Positions 8,577 to 16,868 of a DNA stretch of 64,000 nt are shown piece by piece. The position numbers were made by a program, and so were the translations under genes. The stretch is from Paenibacillus sp. VTT E-133291. Its GTDB lineage: Bacteria > Bacillota > Bacilli > Paenibacillales > Paenibacillaceae. The notes under the pieces were generated by a model that did no database searches, was not told where the DNA came from, and was given only the letters and a program-made list of their open reading frames with translations. Location of the stretch: assembly GCF_002264395.1 (NCBI RefSeq), contig NZ_NFVA01000009.1:43770-107769 (forward strand). Direction: 5' to 3'. Within the stretch, counting starts at the first letter, position 1. Each line of letters starts with the position of its first letter.

Positions 8577-8943
8577 ATATTTTTTATATGCATCAACTTT
8601 GGCGTCCAATTGTGTTATGAACGTTTTAGCAAACGAAGATAACCTGAATTATTGAGACGAAAAGGACTCGCTTGTGTATCGGGTAATTTACCACAGGCTA
8701 GGAAAACGTTGATGAAGTTGTGTACGAACTCTCGGATCCCGTAACTTACCGACAGGACGAAGACAACATAAGTAGTAAGTAACCTTTCATTGCTGACGAA
8801 GACGAAAATTTCGTGAGCGTACGATGATAGACTATACTGCTAGTGATCTGCTTGTAATTGACAACGAATATTTTAATAATCATCATTCCATGGAATGATA
8901 CACAAAAAGCCAAGACCCTATCTAGGGATCTTGGCTTTTTTTT
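8577..8943 (+). promoter_or_regulatory. Leader RNA 1 with two GNA/ANG hairpins and terminator
   Basis: This leader has two copies of the recurrent hairpin. Copy 1 (8614-8643) is GTTAT-GAA-CGTTT with AAACG-AAG-ATAAC. Copy 2 (8717-8767) is GTTGT-GTA-CG with CG-AAG-ACAAC. A GGAC box (8664-8667) and a purine-rich GGAAAA lie between them. An intrinsic terminator (8905-8943) follows, then the SD of the gene at 9029. The rest of the leader is about 100 nt of unassigned, probably structured RNA. The 8461-9028 interval has no credible gene. Confidence 0.7.
8905..8943 (+). terminator. Attenuator-type terminator of leader 1
   Basis: The stem AAAAGCCAAGA-CCC pairs with GGG-TCTTGGCTTTT and is followed by a T run. 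It ends 85 nt before the next start codon. Confidence 0.88.
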
Positions 8944-9028
8944 ATTATAAATAGGAAATGTCCGGATCTTCTCTATTCTAGAGAGAATCGGTTTACATAG
9001 ATAAAAATGTTTCGAGGAGGACACCAGG

Positions 9029-10066
9029 ATGGAAAATGAACAAACCCCATCTTATTTAGTAGAAATGGCAAAAGTGTATCTTTCAGAAACTCAGAAAAAG
9101 TATGAAAGTGCCCGAACTCAGGTTCCAGAAAAGTACCATGGTTACTTAGCGTTAATTCCAAAGGAACGCATTCTTACTACACAACATGTGCCTCTGGATG
9201 AGAACGCAAGAGCTCACCAAATGGGACATAACGAAAAAGGAACCTTTGTATTAATACAGGAACCTTACCTCGGTGTTGATGGCCGTGTCATTTGGGCTCG
9301 TGAAGAGCATAGAGAAATGAAAAAAAGACTGGACATCGTTTCTGAAGCCAAGGGAAACACCATTGTCTGTACCATATCCTCCGAAATGTATGGAACCACG
9401 ACAGGCCACTCTATGTGGGCAGCAAATAAAAACTGGAGTGGGAGCGGAAGTGATATTCAAAATGTCGAAACCAATGCGGTCGGAAGAGCTCTTGGATTTA
9501 TGGGGTATGGACTCCTTGGAACTGGCATAGCCAGTGCCGAAGAAATTTTACTTGCGCGTAGTTACGATGAAGAAATGAAAAAATCAAGATCTTCTCAAAA
9601 ACAGCAAGAATCAACCCGTTCTAAGGGAATTGATCACGCTCCGCTCGAGTCAAAAGAGAGTGTGCACAGACACGACCAAGCTGTAGAATATAAACCTAGT
9701 TCGGTCTCTGACACAGCGGGAGATACAGGTAAATCAGGAAACAGCGGTTTACGAGATCGTCAGACTCGTAACGATGTCCAACGCCAACAACGCACTCAAG
9801 AAGCCGAGGAAGGCTATTTTTGCTGTAGGATATTAAATCTCAAAGCAGAAACATTCGACCGTATTGATGTTCCATACTACCGTATCCATTTAAAACAGGT
9901 CGATAACGACAATGAGTTTGAAGCGCTTGCTGTTGATGAAATTTTGGAATTCATTGATAGTGATGATTTTGAAATTAGAAAACCATACAATATGACTTTC
10001 GAGCAACGTCCATCCAAAGAATGGATTATTACACGGATGGTGAACGTGGTCCAAAATCATGGTTAA
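9029..10066 (+). CDS. ERF/Sak3-like DNA-annealing or recombination accessory protein
   Basis: Residues about 1-180 form a conserved domain containing ETNAVGRALGFMGYG near residue 150. That signature is seen in phage single-strand annealing and related recombination proteins. A low-complexity, Ser/Arg/Gln-rich linker follows (about 185-255), then a C-terminal beta-rich domain (about 260-345). The architecture resembles ERF-type proteins. It is followed without gaps by a small zinc protein, a primase-type zinc protein and SSB, so it probably acts on single-stranded DNA. The exact family is uncertain. Confidence 0.5.
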   Translation: MENEQTPSYLVEMAKVYLSETQKKYESARTQVPEKYHGYLALIPKERILTTQHVPLDENARAHQMGHNEKGTFVLIQEPYLGVDGRVIWAREEHREMKKRLDIVSEAKGNTIVCTISSEMYGTTTGHSMWAANKNWSGSGSDIQNVETNAVGRALGFMGYGLLGTGIASAEEILLARSYDEEMKKSRSSQKQQESTRSKGIDHAPLESKESVHRHDQAVEYKPSSVSDTAGDTGKSGNSGLRDRQTRNDVQRQQRTQEAEEGYFCCRILNLKAETFDRIDVPYYRIHLKQVDNDNEFEALAVDEILEFIDSDDFEIRKPYNMTFEQRPSKEWIITRMVNVVQNHG

Positions 10067-10421
10067 TAAAAATCGAATAGCAGCTGCATTGTTCACACTT
10101 AGCGGCCAAACTTCTATCATCGTTTCATTGCCGTCATCTTCTGGAAACGGAATGTATTTAACCGGTGCATCCTTACTAAATGGACAAATTGTAATTGGGC
10201 ATGAATGCCCAGCAAGTAGAACCCGAAAATCATGCTGGCACACTGAAATTGCTGCTCAAACCCTTAAAGATGTTTTTTGGTGGAAGCGGGAGCTTGATTC
10301 AGCGCCAGTCATTTCGATTAACCGAAAAGTAAAAATGTCGGAGGAATGGAGGCAAATCCCCATACCTCAAGCAGGAGTGAACGAAGATGAATCAACAAAA
10401 CGGAACGAACATACTGCCTGA
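10059..10421 (+). CDS. Small hypothetical protein with a SWIM-like Cys/His cluster
   Basis: It overlaps the previous gene by 8 nt and the next by 35 nt, so it is translationally coupled in the recombination operon. The residues ECPASRTRKSCWH give a C-x7-C-x-H arrangement resembling half of a SWIM zinc finger. The N-terminal part is beta-rich. No family is recognised with confidence. Confidence 0.55.
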   Translation: MVNKNRIAAALFTLSGQTSIIVSLPSSSGNGMYLTGASLLNGQIVIGHECPASRTRKSCWHTEIAAQTLKDVFWWKRELDSAPVISINRKVKMSEEWRQIPIPQAGVNEDESTKRNEHTA

Positions 10422-11100
10422 TATTGTTGAGTATGCACTCTCAAAAAACTTGAACGTCCGACGAGATAGCCTATCGGAGAAACAAACATTTTTTGTTTGT
10501 CCGTGGTGCGGGGATACCCTCTCTAAAGGGAAGTTTAAATTAACACTCAATCGAGAAAAGGGACTATTTCGCTGCTTCATTTGCCATCTTAATGGAGGCA
10601 CGCTAGATTTCATTACCACTCTAGAGAAAAAGTCTAGGGAAGTGGTTTTGAAAGAACTACGCGAATCAGCCGGTATTAATGAAACCAATTACCAGCGTAA
10701 CCGTGCACGCAAACATCCAGCGGAACGCCTATATACAACCCAACTGAAACTCATAGGATTTGATTCTTGGCCGTCTTCATTCCAGCAATTGGAACCAGGG
10801 CACCGGAAGCAGTCCTTAGATTGGGTCTGGTCACTATGGAGAGGATTCTTAAGAAAAAAACAAAGAGAAGCACTTGGCTATCTCATGTATGGAATTAAGG
10901 TAGATGCTTATCCTATCGCAATCACAAAAATAAAAGAGATGTCGCAGGAAATAGGTCACGATTTGCTTATTGATGCTTTTGAAGCGTACGGAAGTGGTGA
11001 TAAACCACCGAAGTGGGCAGCGGGCGTGCGTGAGTGGGTCGAGGCATGCTATGAATCTTATTTGAATGAAATAAAAGAATCTCCTGGTCAAAGTGCCTAG
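10387..11100 (+). CDS. Primase-type (CHC2-like) zinc-finger protein without TOPRIM
   Basis: The N-terminal 75 residues carry CPWCGD and, 30 residues on, CFICHLNGG followed by DFI. This is the zinc-ribbon pattern of DnaG-type primases. The remaining about 160 residues are helical and show no TOPRIM motif, so this is not a full primase. It may bind DNA templates or act with a separate catalytic subunit. It sits between the annealing-like protein and SSB, which fits a replication/recombination role. Confidence 0.7.
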   Translation: MNQQNGTNILPDIVEYALSKNLNVRRDSLSEKQTFFVCPWCGDTLSKGKFKLTLNREKGLFRCFICHLNGGTLDFITTLEKKSREVVLKELRESAGINETNYQRNRARKHPAERLYTTQLKLIGFDSWPSSFQQLEPGHRKQSLDWVWSLWRGFLRKKQREALGYLMYGIKVDAYPIAITKIKEMSQEIGHDLLIDAFEAYGSGDKPPKWAAGVREWVEACYESYLNEIKESPGQSA

Positions 11101-11127
11101 GGTGAATTTATTAAGGAGGACAAAAAT

Positions 11128-11712
11128 ATGTTAAATAGAGTTATATTAATCGGTAGACTTACGCGTGATCCTGAATTGCGTTATACCCCTGCAGGAGTCG
11201 CTGTCTGTCAATTCACGCTTGCCGTTGATCGTCCATACACAAGTAATGATGGTGAGCGTGAGACAGATTTCATCCCTATCGTAGCCTGGAGACAGCTTGC
11301 AGAAACATGCGCCAATTATCTGAAAAAGGGACGATTGGTAGCAGTTGAAGGACGAATGCAGGTACGTAATTATGAAAACAACGAAGGTAAGAGGGTCTAT
11401 GTCACTGAGGTTATCATCGACAACGTGCGCTTCTTAGAATCTAATCAAGCTCAACAAGACAAAAATCCGGAGCATCATGAGAACTCTCATTCTGGATCTC
11501 GTGGCAACTCTAGCAATAGTAGCCAAGCTCGAGGAAATAACCAATCCGAACGAAGAAACGGATCTTCAGGTGGACCATCTGCTGGACCTACTGGAGGGCC
11601 ATTTGGAGGACCTACCGGGACTTCTTATTCTAGTGGGCGGAATCAAATGAATGATCCTTATTACGGAGATGGTAAGCCAATCGATGTTAGTGATGATGAC
11701 TTGCCGTTCTAA
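11128..11712 (+). CDS. ssb: Single-stranded DNA-binding protein
   Basis: This is a canonical bacterial SSB. It has an N-terminal OB fold (LNRVILIGRLTRDPELRYTP; FIPIVAWRQLAE; VAVEGRMQVRNYE), a Gly/Ser/Asn-rich flexible linker and the acidic tail DDDLPF that recruits DNA-repair and replication partners. The length (194 aa) is normal. AAGGAGG precedes the ATG. It is the element's own copy and belongs to the operon with the annealing-like and primase-zinc proteins. Confidence 0.97.
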   Translation: MLNRVILIGRLTRDPELRYTPAGVAVCQFTLAVDRPYTSNDGERETDFIPIVAWRQLAETCANYLKKGRLVAVEGRMQVRNYENNEGKRVYVTEVIIDNVRFLESNQAQQDKNPEHHENSHSGSRGNSSNSSQARGNNQSERRNGSSGGPSAGPTGGPFGGPTGTSYSSGRNQMNDPYYGDGKPIDVSDDDLPF

Positions 11713-11752
11713 AAATTATATATACCTGGCTGTGTCCAGAATTCAAAAAACG

Positions 11753-11781
11753 GGAGTCTCTTCGTGAGATTTCCTTTTTTT
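11753..11781 (+). terminator. Intrinsic terminator after ssb
   Basis: The stem GGAGTCTC/GAGATTTCC with a short loop is followed by TTTTTTT. It lies between ssb and the next gene of the same orientation, so it may be an internal attenuator. Confidence 0.75.
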
Positions 11782-11795
11782 AAGGAGGAACAACA

Positions 11796-12221
11796 ATGGG
11801 AAGAAAGAAGAAAACTCTTAGCGATCCCCGCCAGAAGACCTTGGATTTTGAACTGCAGCAAAAACCGAAGCTTATTTCGGTTCGTTGCTGTCCGGAATCC
11901 GATAAACATGTAGTCTATGGTCAACCGGTGCAAATGGGAGGGCGTGTCTTCTACTGTCCTGAATGTGGGATTGAATGGCGCCTTAGTTTGCGTACGAAAA
12001 AGGTAAAGTACTTCCGGATTGATGAAGAAGGAAACACCACGAGTATTAAAGAAATGTCTTTTTTTGATTTTAATGAGTCGTCATTTCTTGAAAAAAAGAA
12101 ACAATTTCAAATTGAGGTACATGCTCCGTCTACGAATATCGTAGTAGAGGATTTATCGAAAAATAAAAGATCCGACATTGGTTCGGATCAAATGCAACTG
12201 GAATTTACAACAATACAATAA
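11796..12221 (+). CDS. Zinc-ribbon protein with a C-terminal clamp-box-like motif
   Basis: The 141-residue protein has a basic start (GRKKKTLSDPRQK) and a zinc-ribbon-like pair (CCPE near residue 36, YCPECG near 60). Close to the C terminus it has QMQLEF followed by only four residues. That fits the hexapeptide class of DNA-clamp-binding motifs, as seen at the end of several other proteins here. AAGGAGG precedes the ATG. The function is unknown; DNA or clamp binding is an inference. Confidence 0.6.
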   Translation: MGRKKKTLSDPRQKTLDFELQQKPKLISVRCCPESDKHVVYGQPVQMGGRVFYCPECGIEWRLSLRTKKVKYFRIDEEGNTTSIKEMSFFDFNESSFLEKKKQFQIEVHAPSTNIVVEDLSKNKRSDIGSDQMQLEFTTIQ

Positions 12222-12225
12222 CCCG

Positions 12226-12280
12226 CTTATCGGGAGAGAGGTGACCTGCAAATGACTAGTCATTCCTACTCCCCGATAAG
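12226..12280 (+). promoter_or_regulatory. Hairpin that sequesters the ribosome site of the next gene
   Basis: CTTATCGGGAG (12226-12236) pairs with CTCCCCGATAAG (12269-12280), with one bulged C. The left arm includes part of the SD for ATG 12252 and the hairpin encloses that start codon. The alternative start ATG 12294 lies just outside it with its own AGGGGAG. This suggests a choice of starts or translational control. Confidence 0.5.
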
Positions 12281-12734
12281 AGGGGAGCTCTGCATGAACT
12301 CGAGCTGTGTCAAATACCGTCAGTTAAATAAAATAAGACGAGATAAATACTTAGAACGAGGTCAGAGCCTTCTGGAAAGATTTTTGGACCAAGACGACGT
12401 ATCTACTCATTTTAATTTCACCAGTCACGCTACTAAGCGATGTGTTGAACGTGCAATTAATACACGCAGGTTGCTGGAAATAGTAGTTGCAGATGGATTT
12501 GCCGTAGATTGTAATACGGATAATGAATCCATTGTCGTACATGGATGCGAAAAAATCGAAAAAGGAAAGTACCGTCATTTACACGTGGTATTGCAATTGG
12601 ATACGAATGGTCCTTATATCGAAGCAAAAGTCGTAACAGTCTTTGACCCAAAAGCATCATCTCATTTGTATAACGACTCACTCGATTTTCGGGTTTGTTG
12701 GTGTCAGCCCCATGAGTTAGATGCTTGGGTATAG
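12252..12734 (+). CDS. DUF4258-like hypothetical protein
   Basis: The middle of the protein (FTSHATKRCVERAINTRR...IVVADGFAV) followed by YRHLHVVLQLD and KVVTVFDP resembles DUF4258 proteins. These have a small RelE/barnase-like fold and some are toxins. A Cys-containing N-terminal segment precedes it. The start may be ATG 12252 or ATG 12294; the RNA hairpin around the first one is described separately. No antitoxin gene is obvious next to it. Function is unproven. Confidence 0.5.
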   Translation: MTSHSYSPIRGELCMNSSCVKYRQLNKIRRDKYLERGQSLLERFLDQDDVSTHFNFTSHATKRCVERAINTRRLLEIVVADGFAVDCNTDNESIVVHGCEKIEKGKYRHLHVVLQLDTNGPYIEAKVVTVFDPKASSHLYNDSLDFRVCWCQPHELDAWV

Positions 12735-12743
12735 ATGATAAAC

Positions 12744-12771
12744 TTGAAAATATCTAAAGCCGTGCTACCAT
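12744..12771 (+). promoter_or_regulatory. Possible sigma-A promoter
   Basis: TTGAAA (12744-12749), a 16-nt spacer and TACCAT (12766-12771), upstream of the gene at 12803. Confidence 0.4.
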
Positions 12772-12802
12772 AGCCTTATCTAATTAATAAGGGGCTGTGC
12801 GT

Positions 12803-13096
12803 ATGAAGCGTCGAAAGGGGATTCGAAAGATGTCATTATCTGAAGCGCTGGACATCCAGCAAAGAGGTCCGATTACTAAGTTCTGTTCATGTACTGAACC
12901 AGTAGTTGACATCAAACCTACTCAGCTTATCCTGCATGGAATTACCGTGCCGAATATGCCAACACCGATGTGCGCATCTTGTGGCGAACATATCCATAAT
13001 GCATCGATCATGATAGCCGTGGAGGACCTACAGGAAGAACATCAGCTGCAGGGTGCCTATCGTCTAGAGCAATTGTTGAATATCGAAAAAAACTAA
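12803..13096 (+). CDS. Small zinc-finger hypothetical protein
   Basis: A protein of about 97 residues with a basic N terminus (KRRKGIRKM) and two cysteine pairs (FCSCTEP and CASCGE) about 30 residues apart, probably binding one zinc ion. AAGGGG is spaced 8 nt from ATG 12803; a GTG at 12797 is also in frame but too close. The family is not recognised. It is followed by a weak terminator. Confidence 0.6.
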   Translation: MKRRKGIRKMSLSEALDIQQRGPITKFCSCTEPVVDIKPTQLILHGITVPNMPTPMCASCGEHIHNASIMIAVEDLQEEHQLQGAYRLEQLLNIEKN

Positions 13097-13114
13097 AAAC
13101 CGGTGTAAAGAAAA

Positions 13115-13139
13115 GGTCACTGTAATCAGTGGCTTTTTG
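13115..13139 (+). terminator. Weak intrinsic terminator
   Basis: The stem CACTG-TAAT-CAGTG is flanked by GGT/GCT and followed by TTTTTG. Confidence 0.5.
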
Positions 13140-13168
13140 TTTTGCCGTATAAATTTGGAGGAAAACTC

Positions 13169-14140
13169 ATGAGAACAGGGTTAATGAACAACTATGCAGC
13201 TGTCGGTATGGAAGATCGGAATAACGTGAGTATTGTTGGGCATCTTTGCTGGTATTCCTGTACAGCTAAGCTGATTGCGAGAAGCTTGCTGAGAGATTAC
13301 ATTGGACTCTCTGGCGTCTCCGATCGCTTTATGCCAAATGATATTAGGATTCCGGATGCATTTCGCCGTGCCACCAGCGCCATTGCAGGGAAAAAGCAAA
13401 TCAAAATGGGGAATGACACAGTAAGTTATTTAGTGAAAGAAGTTGTTTCTACCCGAGAGATGGTACAGCGTAACGTAGTCCGTGAAGTAATTAACTCTCG
13501 GAAAACTAATAAACTGCGCTATGACACCGAAGAGGCGATTATTACTCTTGATAAGGAAAATAATAATACTATCCACACTAGCATTTATAACACAGAGGTG
13601 GAGCCACTAGTCGAAAAAGCAATAGAACTCTTCGAGACATTCAAAACCACACATGATGATGCTGCGATTCGGGCGATGCTTAAAAATATCATCAACAGTA
13701 TGAGCCCCGTTATGGTGAAAATATCTGGTGGAGTATATTTTATCCCTATAAAGTATGAAGAAGAACTCATGGCTTTCTGTGACCTCGCAAACCAAATCAG
13801 TCCAGAAGAGGCACACATGGTTCCAATGATCAAGACGTCCAGTAATATGGATTTAATTCGAAAGTCAACTGTAAAGCAGCTTAATGAATCTTTTCAAAAG
13901 CTGAAAAATACTTATGACAACGAGCAGGCATCGGCAGCGGATATTACCATTGCGGTTGAAAGCTGTAATTTGTCTTTTAAAGTTATTGAAGATTACAAGG
14001 AACTCTTACAAGGAGACTTGTCCACTGTGGAACAATCCCTAGGAAGCATGCAACGTATGTTACGGGATTTGTCATCACGCAAAAAAAATCATACTGCTAA
14101 GGATGATAGCCGTCAGCTCCGCTTTCTTGAATTAGATTAA
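13169..14140 (+). CDS. DUF6744-like hypothetical protein
   Basis: This 323-residue protein is largely helical. I recall similar proteins, possibly labelled DUF6744, in large phages and plasmids, but this is from memory. The C terminus (RQLRFLELD) contains a clamp-box-like QLRFL. The ATG at 13169 has GGAGG 8 nt upstream. It lies just before the Ycf46-like AAA ATPase gene and is separated from it by a terminator. It may act with that ATPase, by context only. Confidence 0.45.
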   Translation: MRTGLMNNYAAVGMEDRNNVSIVGHLCWYSCTAKLIARSLLRDYIGLSGVSDRFMPNDIRIPDAFRRATSAIAGKKQIKMGNDTVSYLVKEVVSTREMVQRNVVREVINSRKTNKLRYDTEEAIITLDKENNNTIHTSIYNTEVEPLVEKAIELFETFKTTHDDAAIRAMLKNIINSMSPVMVKISGGVYFIPIKYEEELMAFCDLANQISPEEAHMVPMIKTSSNMDLIRKSTVKQLNESFQKLKNTYDNEQASAADITIAVESCNLSFKVIEDYKELLQGDLSTVEQSLGSMQRMLRDLSSRKKNHTAKDDSRQLRFLELD

Positions 14141-14174
14141 TTCAGAAAGCACCCGGCCGATTCACTTAATACTC

Positions 14175-14208
14175 AAGCCGCTATTCCAATTGGAAATGCG
14201 GCTTTTTT
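14175..14208 (+). terminator. Intrinsic terminator
   Basis: AAGCCGC pairs with GCGGCTT around an inner ATTCC/GGAAT helix and is followed by a T run. It sits between two co-oriented genes. Confidence 0.85.
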
Positions 14209-14241
14209 CATAAAAAAATATTCATTCAAAGGAGAATTTTC

Positions 14242-15786
14242 ATGAGTGTTAATACAATTGTCAATTATATCAAGGCTGCATATCCGGTAATTTGGGTCAA
14301 ATCCTTTGAAGAGGAACGTTGCCTGAAAGAAATTGGAAAAATCGCAAAAGAACGAGCTAAGCAGCTGAAGGTATGGAGTATCACTCAAGGGTTTATGAAT
14401 CGGGTAGATCCTTCAGATGATTCTGGTCATGAATGTACAGATCCGATAACTGCACTTGAGTTTATCAAAAACGATACAGAAACACACAGCATCTATGTCC
14501 TTCAAAGCTTTCATTTCTTTTTGGAGGATAATCCTATGATTCTGCAATTATTAAAAGATTTGATTAATCACTGCAAAAGTCATGCTAAATCAATTGTTTT
14601 CTTGTCCTGTCGGATAGTTCTTCCAGTAGAGATCGAAAAAGAAGTTGCTGTATTGGACTTCGATCTTCCAAATCTGGAGGAACTGGGACAGATATTGGAT
14701 GATATCTTAACTCCATCAGGTAATGCCATTGAGGTAAGTAATCGTAAACGTATCCTTGAGAGTGCTCTTGGACTTACTGCAGCAGAAGCAGAAAATGCTT
14801 TTTCGTTAGCTATTGTCGTCCATAAGGCACTTAATGAGGAATCCGTTAAGACCATCCAACAAGAAAAAGCAAACATTGTTAAAAAATCCGGAATGATGGA
14901 GTTTATCCCTCCAACCAATACCATAAACGATATTGGTGGGGCTTCGAATTTTAAAGAATGGGCGCAAAAACGGCTTAAAGCCTTTACAGAGGAAGCCAGA
15001 AAGTTTGGCATACAACCTCCCAAAGGTGTTGTCTTAACCGGTATAGCAGGAAACGGAAAATCTGCTATGGCTAAAGGTTTGGGTAATTTCTGGCAGCTTC
15101 CAATTCTAAGATTCGATGTTGGAAGTGTTTTTGGTTCATTAGTTGGTCAATCAGAGGATAATATGAGCCGGGCGCTCAAGATGGCAGAAACAATAGCTCC
15201 CTGTATTGTGTGGATTGATGAAATTGAGAAAGCATTTTCGGGTTTAAGTAGTTCTGGCTCGTCTGATGGCGGTACAACCTCTCGTGTTCATGGATACTTT
15301 CTTACTTGGTTGCAAGAAAAGAAGGAGAACGTATTTGTACTGGCAACAGCTAACAATATCAGAACGCTTCCACCTGAATTAACACGTAAAGGACGATTCG
15401 ATGAAATTTTTTGGTTTGATTTACCAGAACCAGAAGATCGCAAAGAAATTCTCTCAATACACCTACGTAAGCGTGGTCGCGAACCTGAAAAATTTTCTTT
15501 GGATTTAGTGGTGAAAAAAACGAAGGATTTTGTTGGTGCAGAACTTGAACAGGTGGTTGTAGATGGACTAAATATAGCTTTTTCAGAGGATAACGATTTA
15601 AATACACAACACCTTCTGGAGGCAGCCGAATCGACTGTACCGCTATCTAAATCCAAATCGACTGAAATCGAGGATATGAGAAAGTGGGCGCTTGAAAACG
15701 CGCGCATGGCATCTACACCACATTCACAGAAAAATCCATCTGTGGTTTCATTTCCAGGCAGTCGAAGAGAACTTAGTACTGATTGA
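14242..15786 (+). CDS. AAA+ ATPase of the Ycf46/SpoVK-like type
   Basis: The N-terminal about 225 residues form a degenerate P-loop-like domain typical of Ycf46 proteins. The C-terminal half is a classical AAA module. It has Walker A GIAGNGKS near residue 267, Walker B IVWIDEIEK near 325, sensor/arginine-finger ELTRKGRFDEIFWFDLPEPEDR near 375-395, and a lid domain. Such proteins use ATP to remodel partner proteins. A DUF1257 (Ycf35-like) gene follows, and a DUF2997 gene lies 6 kb downstream; these three families often occur together. The C terminus carries no clamp motif. Confidence 0.85.
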   Translation: MSVNTIVNYIKAAYPVIWVKSFEEERCLKEIGKIAKERAKQLKVWSITQGFMNRVDPSDDSGHECTDPITALEFIKNDTETHSIYVLQSFHFFLEDNPMILQLLKDLINHCKSHAKSIVFLSCRIVLPVEIEKEVAVLDFDLPNLEELGQILDDILTPSGNAIEVSNRKRILESALGLTAAEAENAFSLAIVVHKALNEESVKTIQQEKANIVKKSGMMEFIPPTNTINDIGGASNFKEWAQKRLKAFTEEARKFGIQPPKGVVLTGIAGNGKSAMAKGLGNFWQLPILRFDVGSVFGSLVGQSEDNMSRALKMAETIAPCIVWIDEIEKAFSGLSSSGSSDGGTTSRVHGYFLTWLQEKKENVFVLATANNIRTLPPELTRKGRFDEIFWFDLPEPEDRKEILSIHLRKRGREPEKFSLDLVVKKTKDFVGAELEQVVVDGLNIAFSEDNDLNTQHLLEAAESTVPLSKSKSTEIEDMRKWALENARMASTPHSQKNPSVVSFPGSRRELSTD

Positions 15787-15867
15787 TTCTAATAAAATTC
15801 TGCAGGTCCTAAATAACATGGGAACTGACTAGCATTCAAATGGGTTAAATAAAAGGAGGAATTTATC

Positions 15868-16254
15868 ATGTCTCATTACTCAACAATCCAAATGATAATC
15901 ACTAATATACCAGCACTGAAAACCGCTGCAGAAGCATTGGAGTTGCTTCTGATCGAGAATGGCATCTGCCGTGGTTATACCCGCTCCCAAGATATAAAAG
16001 CAGATTATGTAATTCAACTCAAAGGTCCATATGATGTAGCCGTCATCAAAGGCCAGAACGGCGCATATTCCATGGAAACCGACTGGTGGGCTGGCCATGT
16101 GGAGAAAGAAATTGGTAAGAACGGTGGACGCCTCCTTCAGGAATACGGAATCGCGGTAACCATTCAAAAAGCCCGCAAACAAGGTCATACCGTACACCGC
16201 AAAGTCGCGGCCGATGGTACGGTGAAATTGCAGGTTACAGTGAGCGGACTTTAA
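15868..16254 (+). CDS. DUF1257 family protein (Ycf35-like)
   Basis: The 128-residue protein begins SHYSTIQMIITN, has the GICRGYT segment and the DVAVIKG and WWAGHVEKEIG stretches typical of DUF1257/Ycf35 proteins. The molecular function of the family is unknown; in other genomes it occurs beside Ycf46-like AAA ATPases, as here. AAGGAGG precedes the ATG. It is probably co-transcribed with the AAA gene 80 nt upstream. Confidence 0.8.
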   Translation: MSHYSTIQMIITNIPALKTAAEALELLLIENGICRGYTRSQDIKADYVIQLKGPYDVAVIKGQNGAYSMETDWWAGHVEKEIGKNGGRLLQEYGIAVTIQKARKQGHTVHRKVAADGTVKLQVTVSGL

Positions 16255-16274
16255 TAATGAGGGGAGAGATTTTA

Positions 16275-16607
16275 ATGGCTATTATTCAACAGTATGTTAT
16301 GTTACAGATGATTGTTGCTATTTTAGCATCTCTAAGCTGTGATAAAGTCCGGCTCTATTCAATACAGAGTAGTTGCCTGTCTCTAAATCAAAAAAGAGTT
16401 CTTCCATCATGGAGTTCGAAGAAAGATGGACTAATTGATAAAGCTCAAGGGAAAGAAGTAGTTTATGTTGATGTTCCCCTTTGCTTTCTGTTTTCTGCAG
16501 ACTTTCCTTTTTACTCGGCAGGACGCGGAAATATCTACAAACTCAAGGATAATGCACTTCGGTATGCTAAACGTAGCTGTCGGCCTCTGAGGATTAAAAC
16601 CGTTTAA
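16275..16607 (+). CDS. Hypothetical protein with a hydrophobic N terminus
   Basis: This 110-residue protein starts with a hydrophobic segment (MLQMIVAILASLSC), followed by a basic domain with a C-terminal RYAKRSCRPLRIKT. GGGGAGAG precedes ATG 16275 with good spacing; an in-frame ATG at 16257 lies before the SD and is less likely. No family is recognised. It is the last gene before a strong bidirectional terminator. Confidence 0.55.
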   Translation: MAIIQQYVMLQMIVAILASLSCDKVRLYSIQSSCLSLNQKRVLPSWSSKKDGLIDKAQGKEVVYVDVPLCFLFSADFPFYSAGRGNIYKLKDNALRYAKRSCRPLRIKTV

Positions 16608-16650
16608 TTGCCGGTTCCAGGAAAGCGCTGGGAGCAATTTATCTATATGC

Positions 16651-16697
16651 AAAAAAGAGCTGCAGTTATCATCAATGATGAAAACTGCAGCTCTTTT
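16651..16697. terminator. Bidirectional intrinsic terminator
   Basis: AAAAGAGCTGCAGTT pairs with AACTGCAGCTCTTTT around a small ATCATC/GATGAT helix. Both sides have A/T runs, so it can stop the rightward operon and any leftward transcript from 16.7-16.9 kb. Confidence 0.85.
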
Positions 16698-16706
16698 CTA
16701 TTTAGA

Positions 16707-16868
16707 CTATACGTTTGAGCCACTGCGTGAATCTTTTTCAATATATCCATGTATTATCAAATGAAAAATCACTTCTAATTCCTCACCATATGTTGCAAAC
16801 CCGCTATATTGTGTCAGAAGAAAACAAAGTATTTGACTGAAAATAATGCGTTGGAATGGTACACCAGA
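16707..16868 (-). pseudogene. Gene remnant on the minus strand
   Basis: On the minus strand a reading frame of about 53 codons runs from a stop near 16869 to TAG at 16707-16709. Its composition looks like real protein (FATYGEELEVIFHLIIHGY). It has no start codon with an SD, so it appears to be the 3' remnant of a lost gene. No family is recognised. Confidence 0.4.

Noticed and set aside
14580..15707. Long leftward frames opposite the AAA ATPase gene
   Set aside because: They are antisense shadows of a clear AAA gene with strong motifs and have no ribosome sites.
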